NCBI RefSeq assembly: GCF_029784165.1
Contig: NC_073696.1
Span: 157,517,182-157,581,181 of the forward strand
DNA from: Wyeomyia smithii
Lineage: Eukaryota; Arthropoda; Insecta; Diptera; Culicidae
DNA: 64,000 nucleotides
Reading direction: 5' to 3'
A program made the position numbers and the translations under genes. The notes under the pieces were generated by a model that worked only from the letters and a program-made list of their open reading frames with translations, ran no database searches and was not told the origin of the DNA. The first letter of the stretch is position 1; each line of letters opens with the position of its first letter. This document shows positions 52,234 through 62,161 of this stretch, piece after piece.

Positions 52234-52590
52234 AAAACATGGTCTTGGAGTTAGAAGGAAAAGAAAGCATTTAATTTGACTCGACAGCAAATCGTAAAAT
52301 GCACAATACCACTAGGCTATTTTTCTGGAAAGACAGAACGATTATTTATATCGATGGATCACCAGTAGCCTTGGGCGCCGTATTAATACAAGAGAGTAAC
52401 GAACACTCTCCACGAATAATCAGCTTCGCACGGATGGGCGCTTCGTTAGCGCCCGCATAATTACGATGTAGAATATGTTCGTGGGAGAGACAATATTGCA
52501 GACTCCTCCTCAAGGCTGTACTGTGGCGAAGATGCCCCATTTGATGAGGATGCAAGCCCGTAGGAGATCGCGCACCTACAGGCGAAAAGG

Positions 52591-53920
52591 GTGGAATTCT
52601 GCACAGAACAGGACATCAGAGAGGCCACCGCAACTGACGGAACGCTTCAAAACGTGTCGAATGCTTTAAATTCAGGAAACTGGTCTAAAGATGTGAAAAG
52701 GTATCAGACGGAAGAGGAGGACTTGACAGTAGACGATACCATTCTAATCAAGACAGGATGTGCTGTGATACCTGAATCACTCCGAGTAAAGGCTTTGGAA
52801 GTTGCTCATATAGGTCACCCTTCAACAGCCAAAATAAAGAGCATCGTAAGGCGGCGTATATGGTGGCCCGGAATCTCGAAACGTAGAAAAATGGGTTGAA
52901 GGATGTAGAACATGTGCCATCAACGGAAAACCAGAAAAACGAATACCTAAAACTGTATGGGAAACAATAGCCATGAACTTTAATGGTCCTTACGTCAAGT
53001 TCAGTGGTATTTCAATCCTAGTATTTTTTTTTATTAACGCTTATTTTCCGTCGGTCTATTTCCGCCACTGTTGTGGCCAATCACCGACGCCCAGGGAGGC
53101 GACTCCACACCCAGGACCCTAACTCACGACCCGTTTATTAACGGACCGGCGCCAACGGCTTTACTTCCTCATGCGATGGAAGGCGTGATCCCAGAGATTT
53201 TTCGCCTCAGAAAATCTCCCAGTGTCGGCTAGGATTGAATCTAGACCAGTTGGGTTGGTTGTGAGTGGAACACGCCACCTAGTAATTGTGGATTATCGGT
53301 CTAGGTACGTTTTTGCCAGACCTGTGGAGACTACCAGTTTTGAGTTTACCAGGAAGTTACTTGAAGAGATTTTCGAGAAAGAAGGTTACCCTAAGTGCAT
53401 AAAAACCGATAATGGACCACTGTTTAGTGGGGACGATTATAAAACTTTCTGGCCAGCGAGGAATCAACACAATCTACTCCACTCCCTTATTCCCGCAGCG
53501 AAACGGGTTGGTAGAATCGCGTATAAAAAATATCGATAAAGCAATGATTGCAGCATCAATTGAAAATACGAACTACTTAAAAGAGTAACAACGAGCAATT
53601 AATGCGTATAACGCTGCGGTGAATAGCGTAACTAAAGTGTCACCGGAAGAAATCATGCTTGGTCGAAGAGTAAAACGTAGTCTTCCTCTTCTACGGCACG
53701 GAAAAGCATCGTTTAACGAGGATATTCTGGAAAAATCTGACCGGGAATCAAAGCGTTCGAGTAAGCTTCGCGAAGACGCCAGACGTGGTGCACAGAAATG
53801 CAAGGTGAAGCCCGGAGATATGGTCATCGTTGAGCGACACACACGCGCAAAAGGCTATTCTCGTTTCAATCCAAAGCGTTATAAAGTGATAGATGCAAAA
53901 AAAAACAAAGGACAACTTAA
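52591..53920 (+). pseudogene. gypsy-3 integrase, split by a SINE
   Basis: The zinc domain (AHIGHPSTAKIKSIVRRRIW, then after a shift EGCRTCAING) precedes TIAMNFNGPY, where the first catalytic Asp of DFNGP is Asn. The SINE occupies 53024-53277; the core resumes as VIVDYRSRYVFARPVE, then IKTDNGPLF (second Asp present) and, after a frameshift, RNGLVESRIKN (Glu present). 53619-53933 carries the C-terminal domain (KVSPEEIMLGRRVKRSLP, KVKPGDMVIVERH). The last frame (53893-54126) encodes a hydrophilic end. Inactive. Confidence 0.8.
53024..53277 (-). mobile_element. SINE copy 2, 5'-truncated, in gypsy-3 integrase
   Basis: Minus-strand match to the body of the SINE at 2695-3056 from its internal CCACTCACAACC region to the poly(A) (here a T-run at 53024-53032). 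The tRNA-like head with A and B boxes is absent. CCTAGTA flanks it at 53017-53023 and 53278-53284. Removing it restores an uninterrupted integrase reading across the site. Confidence 0.88.
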
Positions 53921-54126
53921 CTCTGAACGATGATGACGAACATGTGTTAAAACGGTATGTTTCCCAGAATAGACAGATATCCGCTTGGTACAACAGCGGC
54001 AAATCCGAAGACACCGGTCAACTTCGCCAGACTTCCACAGAACCGATCAAGATCACAGACATAACAGAGAACGCAACGACATCGCGAGCGCTCCGTAAGA
54101 GAAAGGCTGTTACATATTTGAATTGA

Positions 54127-54290
54127 GTTAGACTCATTAGTGATAAAAAAAATATAAATTATATTCATTCGCTAGAGCATACGCAACGATATTAAAGGGT
54201 TAGTAATAAAAATTCTGTTCATACCTGGTTGCTATATCTTTTAATAAATCCTACTTTTAATTCATCCAAGAAAAACAATCTAAATTAGAT
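54127..54290. other. AT-rich segment after gypsy-3 pol
   Basis: A possible remnant of the gypsy-3 3' untranslated region or LTR; no ends were recognised. Confidence 0.3.
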
Positions 54291-54295
54291 TCAAC

Positions 54296-55740
54296 TTGCT
54301 GACCCGGCAAACTTCGTCTCGCCCATTTTTGTGTTTAATTTATTGATTTTAAACATTTCAAATTCATTGATTCCTTGCGATTTGTTTATAGTGTGCAAAT
54401 GCACGACGAATCGGCCATTGGATATGATCAAAGTCAAAAGGTAAATCGTTTGAAATGATTGCTTTTATAGGAATGACAACATCCTCGACTTTTGGCTTCT
54501 GTACATCACCTCAATTCTGAAAATCTCCATATTGAGTGGTATTCGATCATTTTCAGCTGTTTTTCTGGCATCAATCTGATTCCTAAAATACCCATATTGG
54601 GTGGTATTCAGTAATTTTGTTGTTTTCCAGGAACTGAAAGTGGTCATCTTTGAATTCAAAATAGAGTCCAGGGACAAACCTGGGTGAGATCACCGAAGAA
54701 TGCGACATGCCACAAGCCTTTGAGCGGGAGTGCGGAGTGGTAGTGACCGCGGAGGCAGTTCGTCTCCGCAGGGGCCCGGCCGGGACCCAGGTTGCTACCA
54801 TAAAGCTTCCAATAGCGGAGTCCAGGGTCAATACTTGGCTTCTATGCATCATCTCGATTACGGAAATATCCATATTAAGTAATATTCGGTCTTTTTCGGT
54901 GGTTTTTCCGAAACCGGAAGTCGCCATCTTGGATTTAAAAATGGCATTTGGAGACGATTTCTGGCCCCTGACCGTCTTTTGTTTTGAGTCCTTCTCAGTT
55001 GTTTTCCAGACACCGGAAGTCGCCATCTTACAATTCAATATGTTGTCTGAGGTCGACTTGTGGCTTCAGTGCATCATTACGATTCCGCAAAAACCCATAT
55101 TAGAAACCGGAAGTTTCCATCTTTAATTAAATTAATGGCGTCTGGAGTCGAGTTTTGGCTCCTGTGCATCGACCCGATCATTGCAGGCTGTTTTCCGGAA
55201 AACCTGGTTGAAATATCTGTTTAATTTGTATGGGAGACCTGTTTCCCTTTCCAGAGTACGGAGGAGTATCAAACCACCAAAGAAATTAATGTTTGATTTA
55301 TATAAGAGCCCTCCCATCCAGAAGTTGGAGGGGTGTTGCACCACCAATACCAAACCTCCACATGCTAAATTTGGTTCCATTTACACGACTAGCTCTGGAA
55401 TTGTGAGAAAAATTTGAGTTTCTTTTGTAAGAAGCCCCACCCTTCCAGAAGGAGGAGGGGTGTTTTTTACCTCTAAAGACATCCATATGCCAAATTTGGT
55501 TCCATTTGCTTGGTCAGGTTTCGAGATGTGCAGAAAGTTGTGTTTCATTTGTATGAGACCCCTCCTCCCTTCCAGAAAAGAGAGGGTCTAGAACTATCTT
55601 AGTCACCTTTCTCGGTCCCCAGAACCTCTATATACAAAATTTCACGCCGATCGGTTCTGTGGTTTCCAAGCCTTTATGAATCAGACAGACAGACAGACAC
55701 AAAGCTGCAACCGATAACCGTGATGGTAGCCACTAGTCGA
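54296..55740. repeat. Noncoding dispersed repeat with captured R1-type ORF1 fragment
   Basis: Begins CTTGCTGACCCGGCAAACTT. It contains several copies of a phrase like CCGGAAGTCGCCATCTTG (about 54915, 55014, 55110), then pairs of CCCTCC...TCCAGAAG...GAGGGGTG modules with CCAAATTTGGTTCCATTTG, and ends near an (AGAC)n run (55683-55698). Positions 54677-54820 match 58478-58620 of the R1-type ORF1. No own ORF. The type is unknown; Helitron-like capture is one possibility, but no Helitron ends were identified. Confidence 0.6.
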
Positions 55741-56387
55741 GCGTACTTCTACTTGTACTTAATTTTCGGTGGTAGTTTTTAAAGGATGATTTCAAAATAA
55801 CTGTCGAGAGTCAACTGTTTTAAATTGCTGTCAAATTATTATTGTTCATTGCGCCTTCTGCGATCTCATTTGATCGTTGTATGGAAATTCTATTTTCGTG
55901 AATTTTACCATTTTCTTTTGAATTTTCCTAGCTTTCTCGCCGTAACAATTTGCCTCGGACAAAGACGAACACAACAAAACAAAGCCAGCTCAAATCAGAC
56001 GCTACGTTGTAAAGTTCTGGGCGGTCGCACATATGTAACTTTATTTTATATATAAGATAAGCAGCTTAGAGTTTAAAGCTGTTTTGTTTTTAATTCCGTT
56101 TTAAACGATGTGGCTCACCTAGGTTGGACTTCGCCAAAGAGTTTATTTATTATTACTGGGGAAAACAATAGATACACTGAGGCTACGCTACACATCTTTG
56201 TTTTTAACTATGCGCATAGTTGTTTGTTTATGGAATGGAATACAAGTTAAGTTTAGAATCAGTGCATGAATCATGAAAAATCAACAAATAAAAAAATTTG
56301 CGACGAACGCTAGCCAAAAAAAGTAGGAGGTTGTATCCAAGACACGACCGCATAAATGACGTAGAACTACGTACACTATCAACAAAC
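55741..56387. other. Unassigned AT-rich interval
   Basis: No gene, repeat structure or element ends recognised. Confidence 0.3.
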
Positions 56388-57564
56388 GAGCCGTTGAGAG
56401 CAATAAATTGATGCAGAACGCAATAACGTATTGGAATATCCAAGAAAAACCGAGATCTAATGACCTAAACCAAAGTTATACAAGAACAATTTTTGGTAAT
56501 TAACATTATCACCATTTCGTTGAGAGCAAAAATGGTACATGTCCAGTCTGTGCACGTCAGATGAATTGTAAGTCGAGGATCTTAGGATATAAAACAATCA
56601 TGTCTTCAGCAAAGTTGGTCAAGTGGTTGAGTACTTTCAGATGATCATATGTCTGCTTTAGAATTTTCTTACCAGGTGGCGCTAGTGTACCCGTGACTAT
56701 TTTGTAACAGACAGAAACCACTTCCAGGCGAAAATAAATGATCTCATGACAGAATGTTGCTCGAGTTTTCCATCAGATAGCCCTCCGAAAGATTTGGAGT
56801 TACCGTAAACAAGATAAATTTTGAAAAACAGCTTCTAGTCCCGTCTGGATACAGGGTATATTTTTCCATATTTTCAGTTCGACCATTTTTCGCATGCAAT
56901 AACATACAATAGTATCAAAGAAAAGTCGAGCTTTGATAACCTTTCCTTTTCAGTTTTCCTCTTCTACAGCATTTCTGGATCCGGAGGTCAACCAGTAGTT
57001 CACCGATAGTTGAGCCTGGGTCCATCGTGTAGTTATTATCGGCCAACTAACAATCCTAAATATACCAGGGTGTTTTCCTATTAATTGGCCCCAGTCGATC
57101 TAGATTATGTAAAATCTTCTGTTACCAAATACATATACACTAGCGCCACGAAGTGACAGAATTCCTTAACAAACAGATCATTATTCTATAGTACTTAATC
57201 ACTTGTACAACTCTGGTGAAGGCATGAATGTTCTATGTTCTAAGATTAGCAAGCTATAATGCATCCTTCATGCTCAGACTGGACATGTACCACTTTTGCT
57301 CTCAACGTTTTCTGATTGTCATTATTTTTCCCATAAAACAAAAGTGGTACATGTTTTTCCATTGAAGTTTGTGTAAGTTTCTCAACCAGAGCTCGTTATG
57401 CTTTCAAGCACCGTCTTTTGAAACATTTCCAGCAATGATTTAGTGCAGTTGAGTTGGAAAAAACGGTTGAAAATAATTTAATATTCGAGAGTTTTCGTTT
57501 ATCGCATCTCCTGAAAAATTTACTTAATGGCACATGTACCACTTTTGCTCTCAACGGCTCAAAT
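56388..57564. repeat. Nested inverted repeats with GTTGAGAGCAA ends
   Basis: Outer pair: GAGCCGTTGAGAGCAA at about 56388-56403 and its complement at about 57549-57564. Inner pair: CGTTGAGAGCAAAAATGGTA... at about 56518 and its complement ending about 57308; the inner arms agree for over 30 bp through TGGTACATGTCCAGTCTG. The structure suggests one MITE or transposon inside a related one. No transposase. Target duplications not resolved. Confidence 0.62.
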
Positions 57565-57770
57565 GCATTGAGTGTTTCATTGCCCTAGTAACACAACTGG
57601 TTTAATCAATGTTTTAGAGCGCTTTTCTGACTGTATTGAGCGCTATAAAACTTTGATAAAACCAAGATGTTTACTTGGGTAATGAGTTGTAATGTCTACT
57701 AATAGAGGGTTGTGAATTTCGTGAACCGGATTCAGCAGTTAGCAGAACGCACCGAGTAAAAAACCATACA

Positions 57771-57856
57771 CAGCACACACGCACAAATCATACCATACAC
57801 ACACACATCATACCATATCATACAGACACACACATCATACCATACCATATCATACA
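57771..57856. repeat. ACAC / CATACCATAT microsatellite
   Basis: Compound simple repeat of ACACACAC and CATACCATA words just upstream of the R1-type element's leader. A minus-strand ORF across it is an artefact. Confidence 0.85.
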
Positions 57857-58195
57857 TTGGCCGAGCTGCAGGCCACCACGGGTCGACGCCTGGCGACCGT
57901 CGAGGCCATGCACGCGTTGAGTGACCACCGGTAGGTGTGTGATAGCATCAACTAGTCCCGGACCGGCAGCGGCAGCTTGCCTAGGGAGTGGTGGGGTTTC
58001 GGGCGTTGGGCAGTCGATTCCCCGTAAAAGCCACGGCCACCTGCGCACTAGCCAAATGCACTAGCCCGCCTATTGGGGCCGATACCAGTAAGGTTCCAAT
58101 TATGGTGTACTGGTCGCTGTGTTTTAGGTTTTTGAGATGGAATACGGTTTTATACCACGACGTTAGGCAGGCACTTCCACCGAGCAATTAGAAGC

Positions 58196-58917
58196 CGCAA
58201 GGTGCGAATAGGCGGAGCAAGGGTGACGCGCTCATTTTCAAGACGGATGCGTCTAAGTACGCTGAAGTCTTGAAGGCCATGAGAGGCGAATCCAAGCTCA
58301 AAGACCTCGGCGCGGATGTCAGGTCAATTCGCCGGTCACGCACCGGCGAGATGATCCTCAAACTCCGCAAAGTGGCGAAGGGCAAGGGCTGTGCATATAA
58401 AAAGACGGTCCAGGAAGTGCTAGGCGAGGAGGTCCAAATCCGAGCCCTCAGTCCTGAAGTGACCCTTCAGCTTAAAAACCTGGACGAGATCACCGAAGAG
58501 TGTGATATAGCACAAGCCTTCGAGCGAGAGAGTGGAGTGGTAATGACCGCGGAGGCAGTTCGTCTCCGCAGAGGCCCGGCATGCACCCAGGTTGCTACCA
58601 TAAAGCTTCCACTAGCGGAGGGTAACAAGGCCCTGAAGAAGGCCACGCTGAAGGTGGGTTGGTCGGTCTGCCCTCTGGGCACCTTCCAACAGCCTGACGT
58701 TTGCTTCAGGTGCTTTGAGCGGGGACATAAATCCTGGTCGTGCAAAGGGCCCGAAAGGTCCAATTTATGCCGCCGCTGCGGTGGCGCAGGCCACAAGGCA
58801 CGGGACTGCGGTGCACCTCCCAAGTGTCTGGTATGCACCGGTAAACGGGACGCCAAACACGCCTTGGGAGGCCCCAAGTGTCCGGCTGCACGGCCGGCTA
58901 CTAAGCCGCAGGCCTGA
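58196..58917 (+). pseudogene. R1-type ORF1 (gag-like) with CCHC knuckles
   Basis: The frame is open from about 58192, after a TAG; the first ATG is at 58270, but RSKGDALIFKTDASKYAEVL upstream is typical R1 ORF1 sequence, so the true start was lost. It then has LGADVRSIRRSRTGEMIL, a conserved central region (EITEECDIAQAFERESG), and knuckles CFRCFERGHKSWSC, CRRCGGAGHKARDC and CLVCTGKRDAKHALGGPKC. It binds element RNA. The TGA at 58915-58917 overlaps the start of ORF2 coding. It is called a pseudogene because its N-terminus is cut by a stop. Confidence 0.8.
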
Positions 58918-59477
58918 GGGTGATACAATTAAACCTGAACCACTGCTATGCGGCACAGCAGTTGCTACACCAAGCGGCTGCAGAGTCGTTGTCGGACGTG
59001 GCCATCGTCTCGGACCCATACCGCATCCCATTCGGAAACGGTAACTGGGTATCGGACAAGTCTGGGAAGACGGCTATTTGCGCTACAGGCAGGTCCCCGG
59101 TTCAGGAGATTGTGTCGACCTCCAGAGAGGGGTACGTTATAGCCAATGTGGATGGAGTATTCTACTGTAGTTGTTATGCTCCACCAAGTTGGTCTATCGA
59201 AACGTTCGCACAAATGGTCGATCAAGCAACCGTGGAACTGACGGGCCTATGGCCGTTGGTGGTTGCGGGTGACTTCAATGCTTGGGCTGTCGAGTGGGGA
59301 AGTCGCTGTACAAATCAGAGGGGCCAAGTCTTGTTGGTAGCTTTGGCAAAGCTCAACTTAGACTTGGCTAACGTTGGTACAAAATGCACCTACAGTAGAA
59401 ATGGTGCGGAATCGATTATCGATGTGACGTTCTGCAGCCCGGGACTGATCACGAACTGGAGGGTAGACGACAGCTAG
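58918..59477 (+). pseudogene. R1-type ORF2: endonuclease, C-terminal end deleted
   Basis: QLNLNHCYAAQQLL is the catalytic-Asn strand (N in LNLNHC), followed by ATGRSPVQEIV, GVFYCSCYAPPSW, VVAGDFNAWAVEWGS (catalytic D and N) and IDVTFCSPGLI. It ends NWRVDDS-stop at 59477. The stretch that should follow, including the catalytic SDH, is missing, and the following sequence restarts in another frame as RKQATSRANIPSFYGWK. Confidence 0.82.
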
Positions 59478-59479
59478 GC

Positions 59480-60318
59480 GTGCGGAAGCAAGCAACGAGT
59501 AGGGCCAATATTCCATCCTTCTACGGCTGGAAAACATTGGATTTCGATGCAGATGTGTTTGGGCAGGCAATTAGATGGAAGCACGAAGGGGGTGAACCGC
59601 TCCCGGATGTGGACCATCTAAATTCGATGCTGTCATGGGCGTGCGACGCCACGATGCCTAGGTCTCGTCCGCCTAGAGAGGGTAGACCACCGACATACTG
59701 GTGGAGCGAAACGATAGCAGGCCTACGCAGTGCCTGCCTCCGTGCAAGACGGAGGATGCAACGCGCTCGTTCCGACGAGCAAAGAACGGAACGCGGTGCC
59801 GCTTTCAGATCCGCTAAGGCAACGCTTAAGAGCGCAATCAGAGCCAGTAAACGAGCCTGTTTCGAACGACTCTGTGCCAGTGCCAATTCGAACCCGTGGG
59901 GTGACGCCTACAGGATCGTTATGACCAAGACTAGAGGTGCGCTAGCCCTGGCCGAACAATCACCAGCGATGCTAGAAACGATCATTCAGGGCCTCTTCCC
60001 AAGCCACGAACCAAGTCCCTGGCCTCCGGCTGACGAGTCACCACCAACCGTGAGTGACGGCAGCCGTGCAGAGGCAGACGATGCGGTAAGGGTGACAGAA
60101 GATGAATTGATCGAGATCGCAAACTCCCTGAAGGTAGGCAAGGCTCCGGGACCAGACGGAATCCCGAACTTGGCCATCAAGACGGCCATCAAAGAAGCCC
60201 CCGAGTTGTTCAGGGCGGTCATGCAGAAATGCCTTGACGACTGCCTCTTTCCGGACGTGTGGAAGCGCCAGAGGCTGGTGCTGTTGCCGAAGGTTGGGAA
60301 ACCACCAGGCAGGACTGG
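59480..60318 (+). pseudogene. R1-type ORF2: linker and RT fingers, truncated before the palm
   Basis: After the endonuclease deletion, the frame gives WKTLDFDADVF, PPTYWWSETI, a basic linker (RRRMQRARSDEQRTERGA), then RT: EIANSLKVGKAPGPDGIPN and RQRLVLLPKVGKPPG. At about 60318 homology ends, before the catalytic Asp boxes. The frame runs on to 60493 through unrelated sequence. Confidence 0.82.
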
Positions 60319-62161
60319 AATTCACCTCAGTGCAGACAGATCCACACAAGTTTGCACACAACACAATAACCATCAAACAGTGTGTGTTGCTCCCGATATT
60401 ATTTTTGTTTTCTCTTCGTCCCGTTCGCTCTTTCGCATTTTACTCGCACCAAAAAAATACGACAGAGTACACTATGTGAATTTGCCAAACTGAGCGACAC
60501 TACACATTGTGCCACTCTTTGTGCGTTGGTTAGGGCAATGGTTATCGAATTCTATTTGTCAGACTAAAAGCACTCAAAAATCGAAACTTGGGACTTCACC
60601 CAGATCTGACCATTCTTGCTTTAAGAATCTCTTCTCCAGTATCTGCAGCATTTTTGGGTTTTGTTCAACATTCAATTGATTTGGATTCTACTGAAGTAAT
60701 TTTGGTCATTGGGGTAAAAATTTTATCTGTTGACATCAAATATAATAATTTTGAAACTAATTTCCGATGCCGCTCAATGGGTTTTGCTGCAAATCTAAAA
60801 TTGATTCGTTTCCGGAGATAGCCGCAATACATCTCGAACATGAACAGTATCAGTAGGAGATGCATGTAGCGCTTGTATATGAATACCGGTACGTCCCAAA
60901 AACATAATATCTGGCCGGATACGGAACTGATTACGGTGAAGTAGCGTATCACTCATCACTCTACGTAAGCAGCTGTGTCTCTGCTTTACTCCAACGGTTA
61001 ACAAGCAACTACGTCATCAAAGTAAGGATTCGACTTAATAAATAGGTTTCTTTATACATTGCCTGCATTTATTCTTGGTGCGCACAATCAATTTCGTGCA
61101 CGTGTAAACCACCACCTTCATTGGTTGTAGGTAGGTAAATGCAATGTAGAACGACAGATTTTTTTAATAAAAAAGCAGTAACCTTTGATTTTGCTACGAA
61201 ATAAAATTTCTGTCAAATATTTTCCATCCGTACCTAAGAGAGTAAGTATCGAGTGATACGAAAATTAGAAAATGCAGTTTTTTTTTCGTGGAAGCTTGCA
61301 GAAACTAAACCAGAACTTCGTGCAGTACTGTAGGTATATGCTACGAAACTTCACTCAAGGTAGCGTTTTTCGTTCCAGGAATCCAGAAAACTCTCGGACT
61401 TCTACAAATCAGAAAAAAGAATTTCGGACCTCTACAAACCAGATTACTGTACCATCTATCCTTTACTAAAAAAGGTTGAGAAGAATACTATAAACACGGA
61501 GTAACCTACACCTACATCCTAATATTGGTCAAATATCTTATTCAATTTTGTCTTTGCAAATTATTCTGATACAAATATTTTAAGGAAATCAAGATAGAAG
61601 CTCAACCAAAGCATACAATATTTGTCAGTTGCAAAAAATGCAAACAGCTTTACACTGGAAATGAACAGAAAAATATGACTTGGAATGTCTAAAATATAAT
61701 CAACTACTTTCGGAGGACTCCATTCATATAGCACTGTTTAATACTTTGCCAAGACCTTTGTTCTTCGCAGAGAAATTCATGGAAGTCAACTGTGACGAAT
61801 AATCGAATCGAAATACTGTCCTGTAACGCGCCAGCGTCAGTGGTCTAAAAATGCTTCGTGCTAATGGCATAGATCCCCTGCCGAAGAGCATTACCACTTA
61901 TGATGTTTGGTTAGCATTGAATATACAGGTGCCGTGGACAGATTCAATTATTGCATTACAATCTACCATACTTTCTCTGTTCAAGTTAAGTAACATTTAC
62001 GACATTGCGATCTTTGAAACCTTGTCTTTTCTATTGATATTCAATGGAGAATATTCTATACAGAACTTTATCAAATGTTCATTTTTATTACAACAGGAAT
62101 AACAGAAAGAAAAACAAGAAAAACAAATTCTTAATGTTATAAAGTATGCTATTCACTTGAA
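60319..62161. other. Unassigned interval
   Basis: No gene or element recognised. Short ORFs on both strands (for instance 77 codons at 60588-60821 and 95 on the minus strand at 60952-60665) overlap and have no known motifs. A small imperfect direct repeat is visible at 61394-61445 (TCGGACTTCTACAAATCAGA and TCGGACCTCTACAAACCAGA). Confidence 0.4.

Larger units (their letters stand above)
50430..54126 (+). mobile_element. Ty3/gypsy element remnant 3
   Basis: gag, protease, RT, RNase H and integrase follow in the standard gypsy order but with many stops and a SINE in integrase (53024-53277). LTRs were not found. Key catalytic residues are mutated (see findings). Confidence 0.82.
57857..60318 (+). 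mobile_element. R1-type non-LTR retrotransposon, 3' part missing
   Basis: GC-rich compared with its surroundings. It has a leader, ORF1 with three zinc knuckles and ORF2 with endonuclease and the N-terminal part of RT. The element stops at about 60318 inside RT, where unrelated AT-richer sequence begins. R1-clade elements often use rDNA targets; no rDNA is seen here, so this is either a non-site-specific relative or an ectopic copy. Confidence 0.82.

Noticed and set aside
52343..52560. Separate gene between gypsy-3 RT and integrase
   Set aside because: Fragments in shifted frames match the place and character of RNase H of the same element; no independent gene is needed.
54583..55038. 151-codon minus-strand frame and overlapping 139-codon plus-strand frame
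   Set aside because: They arise from the repeated CCGGAAGTCGCCATC phrases and the captured R1 fragment, with neither in the R1 reading frame over its length.
57818..58187. Minus- and plus-strand frames around the R1-type leader
   Set aside because: Shadows of GC-rich untranslated leader sequence and the CATACCATA microsatellite; no family motif.
60588..60952. Overlapping 77- and 95-codon frames on opposite strands
   Set aside because: They overlap each other, carry no recognisable domain and have no start or splice context; may be an exon remnant but nothing supports it.
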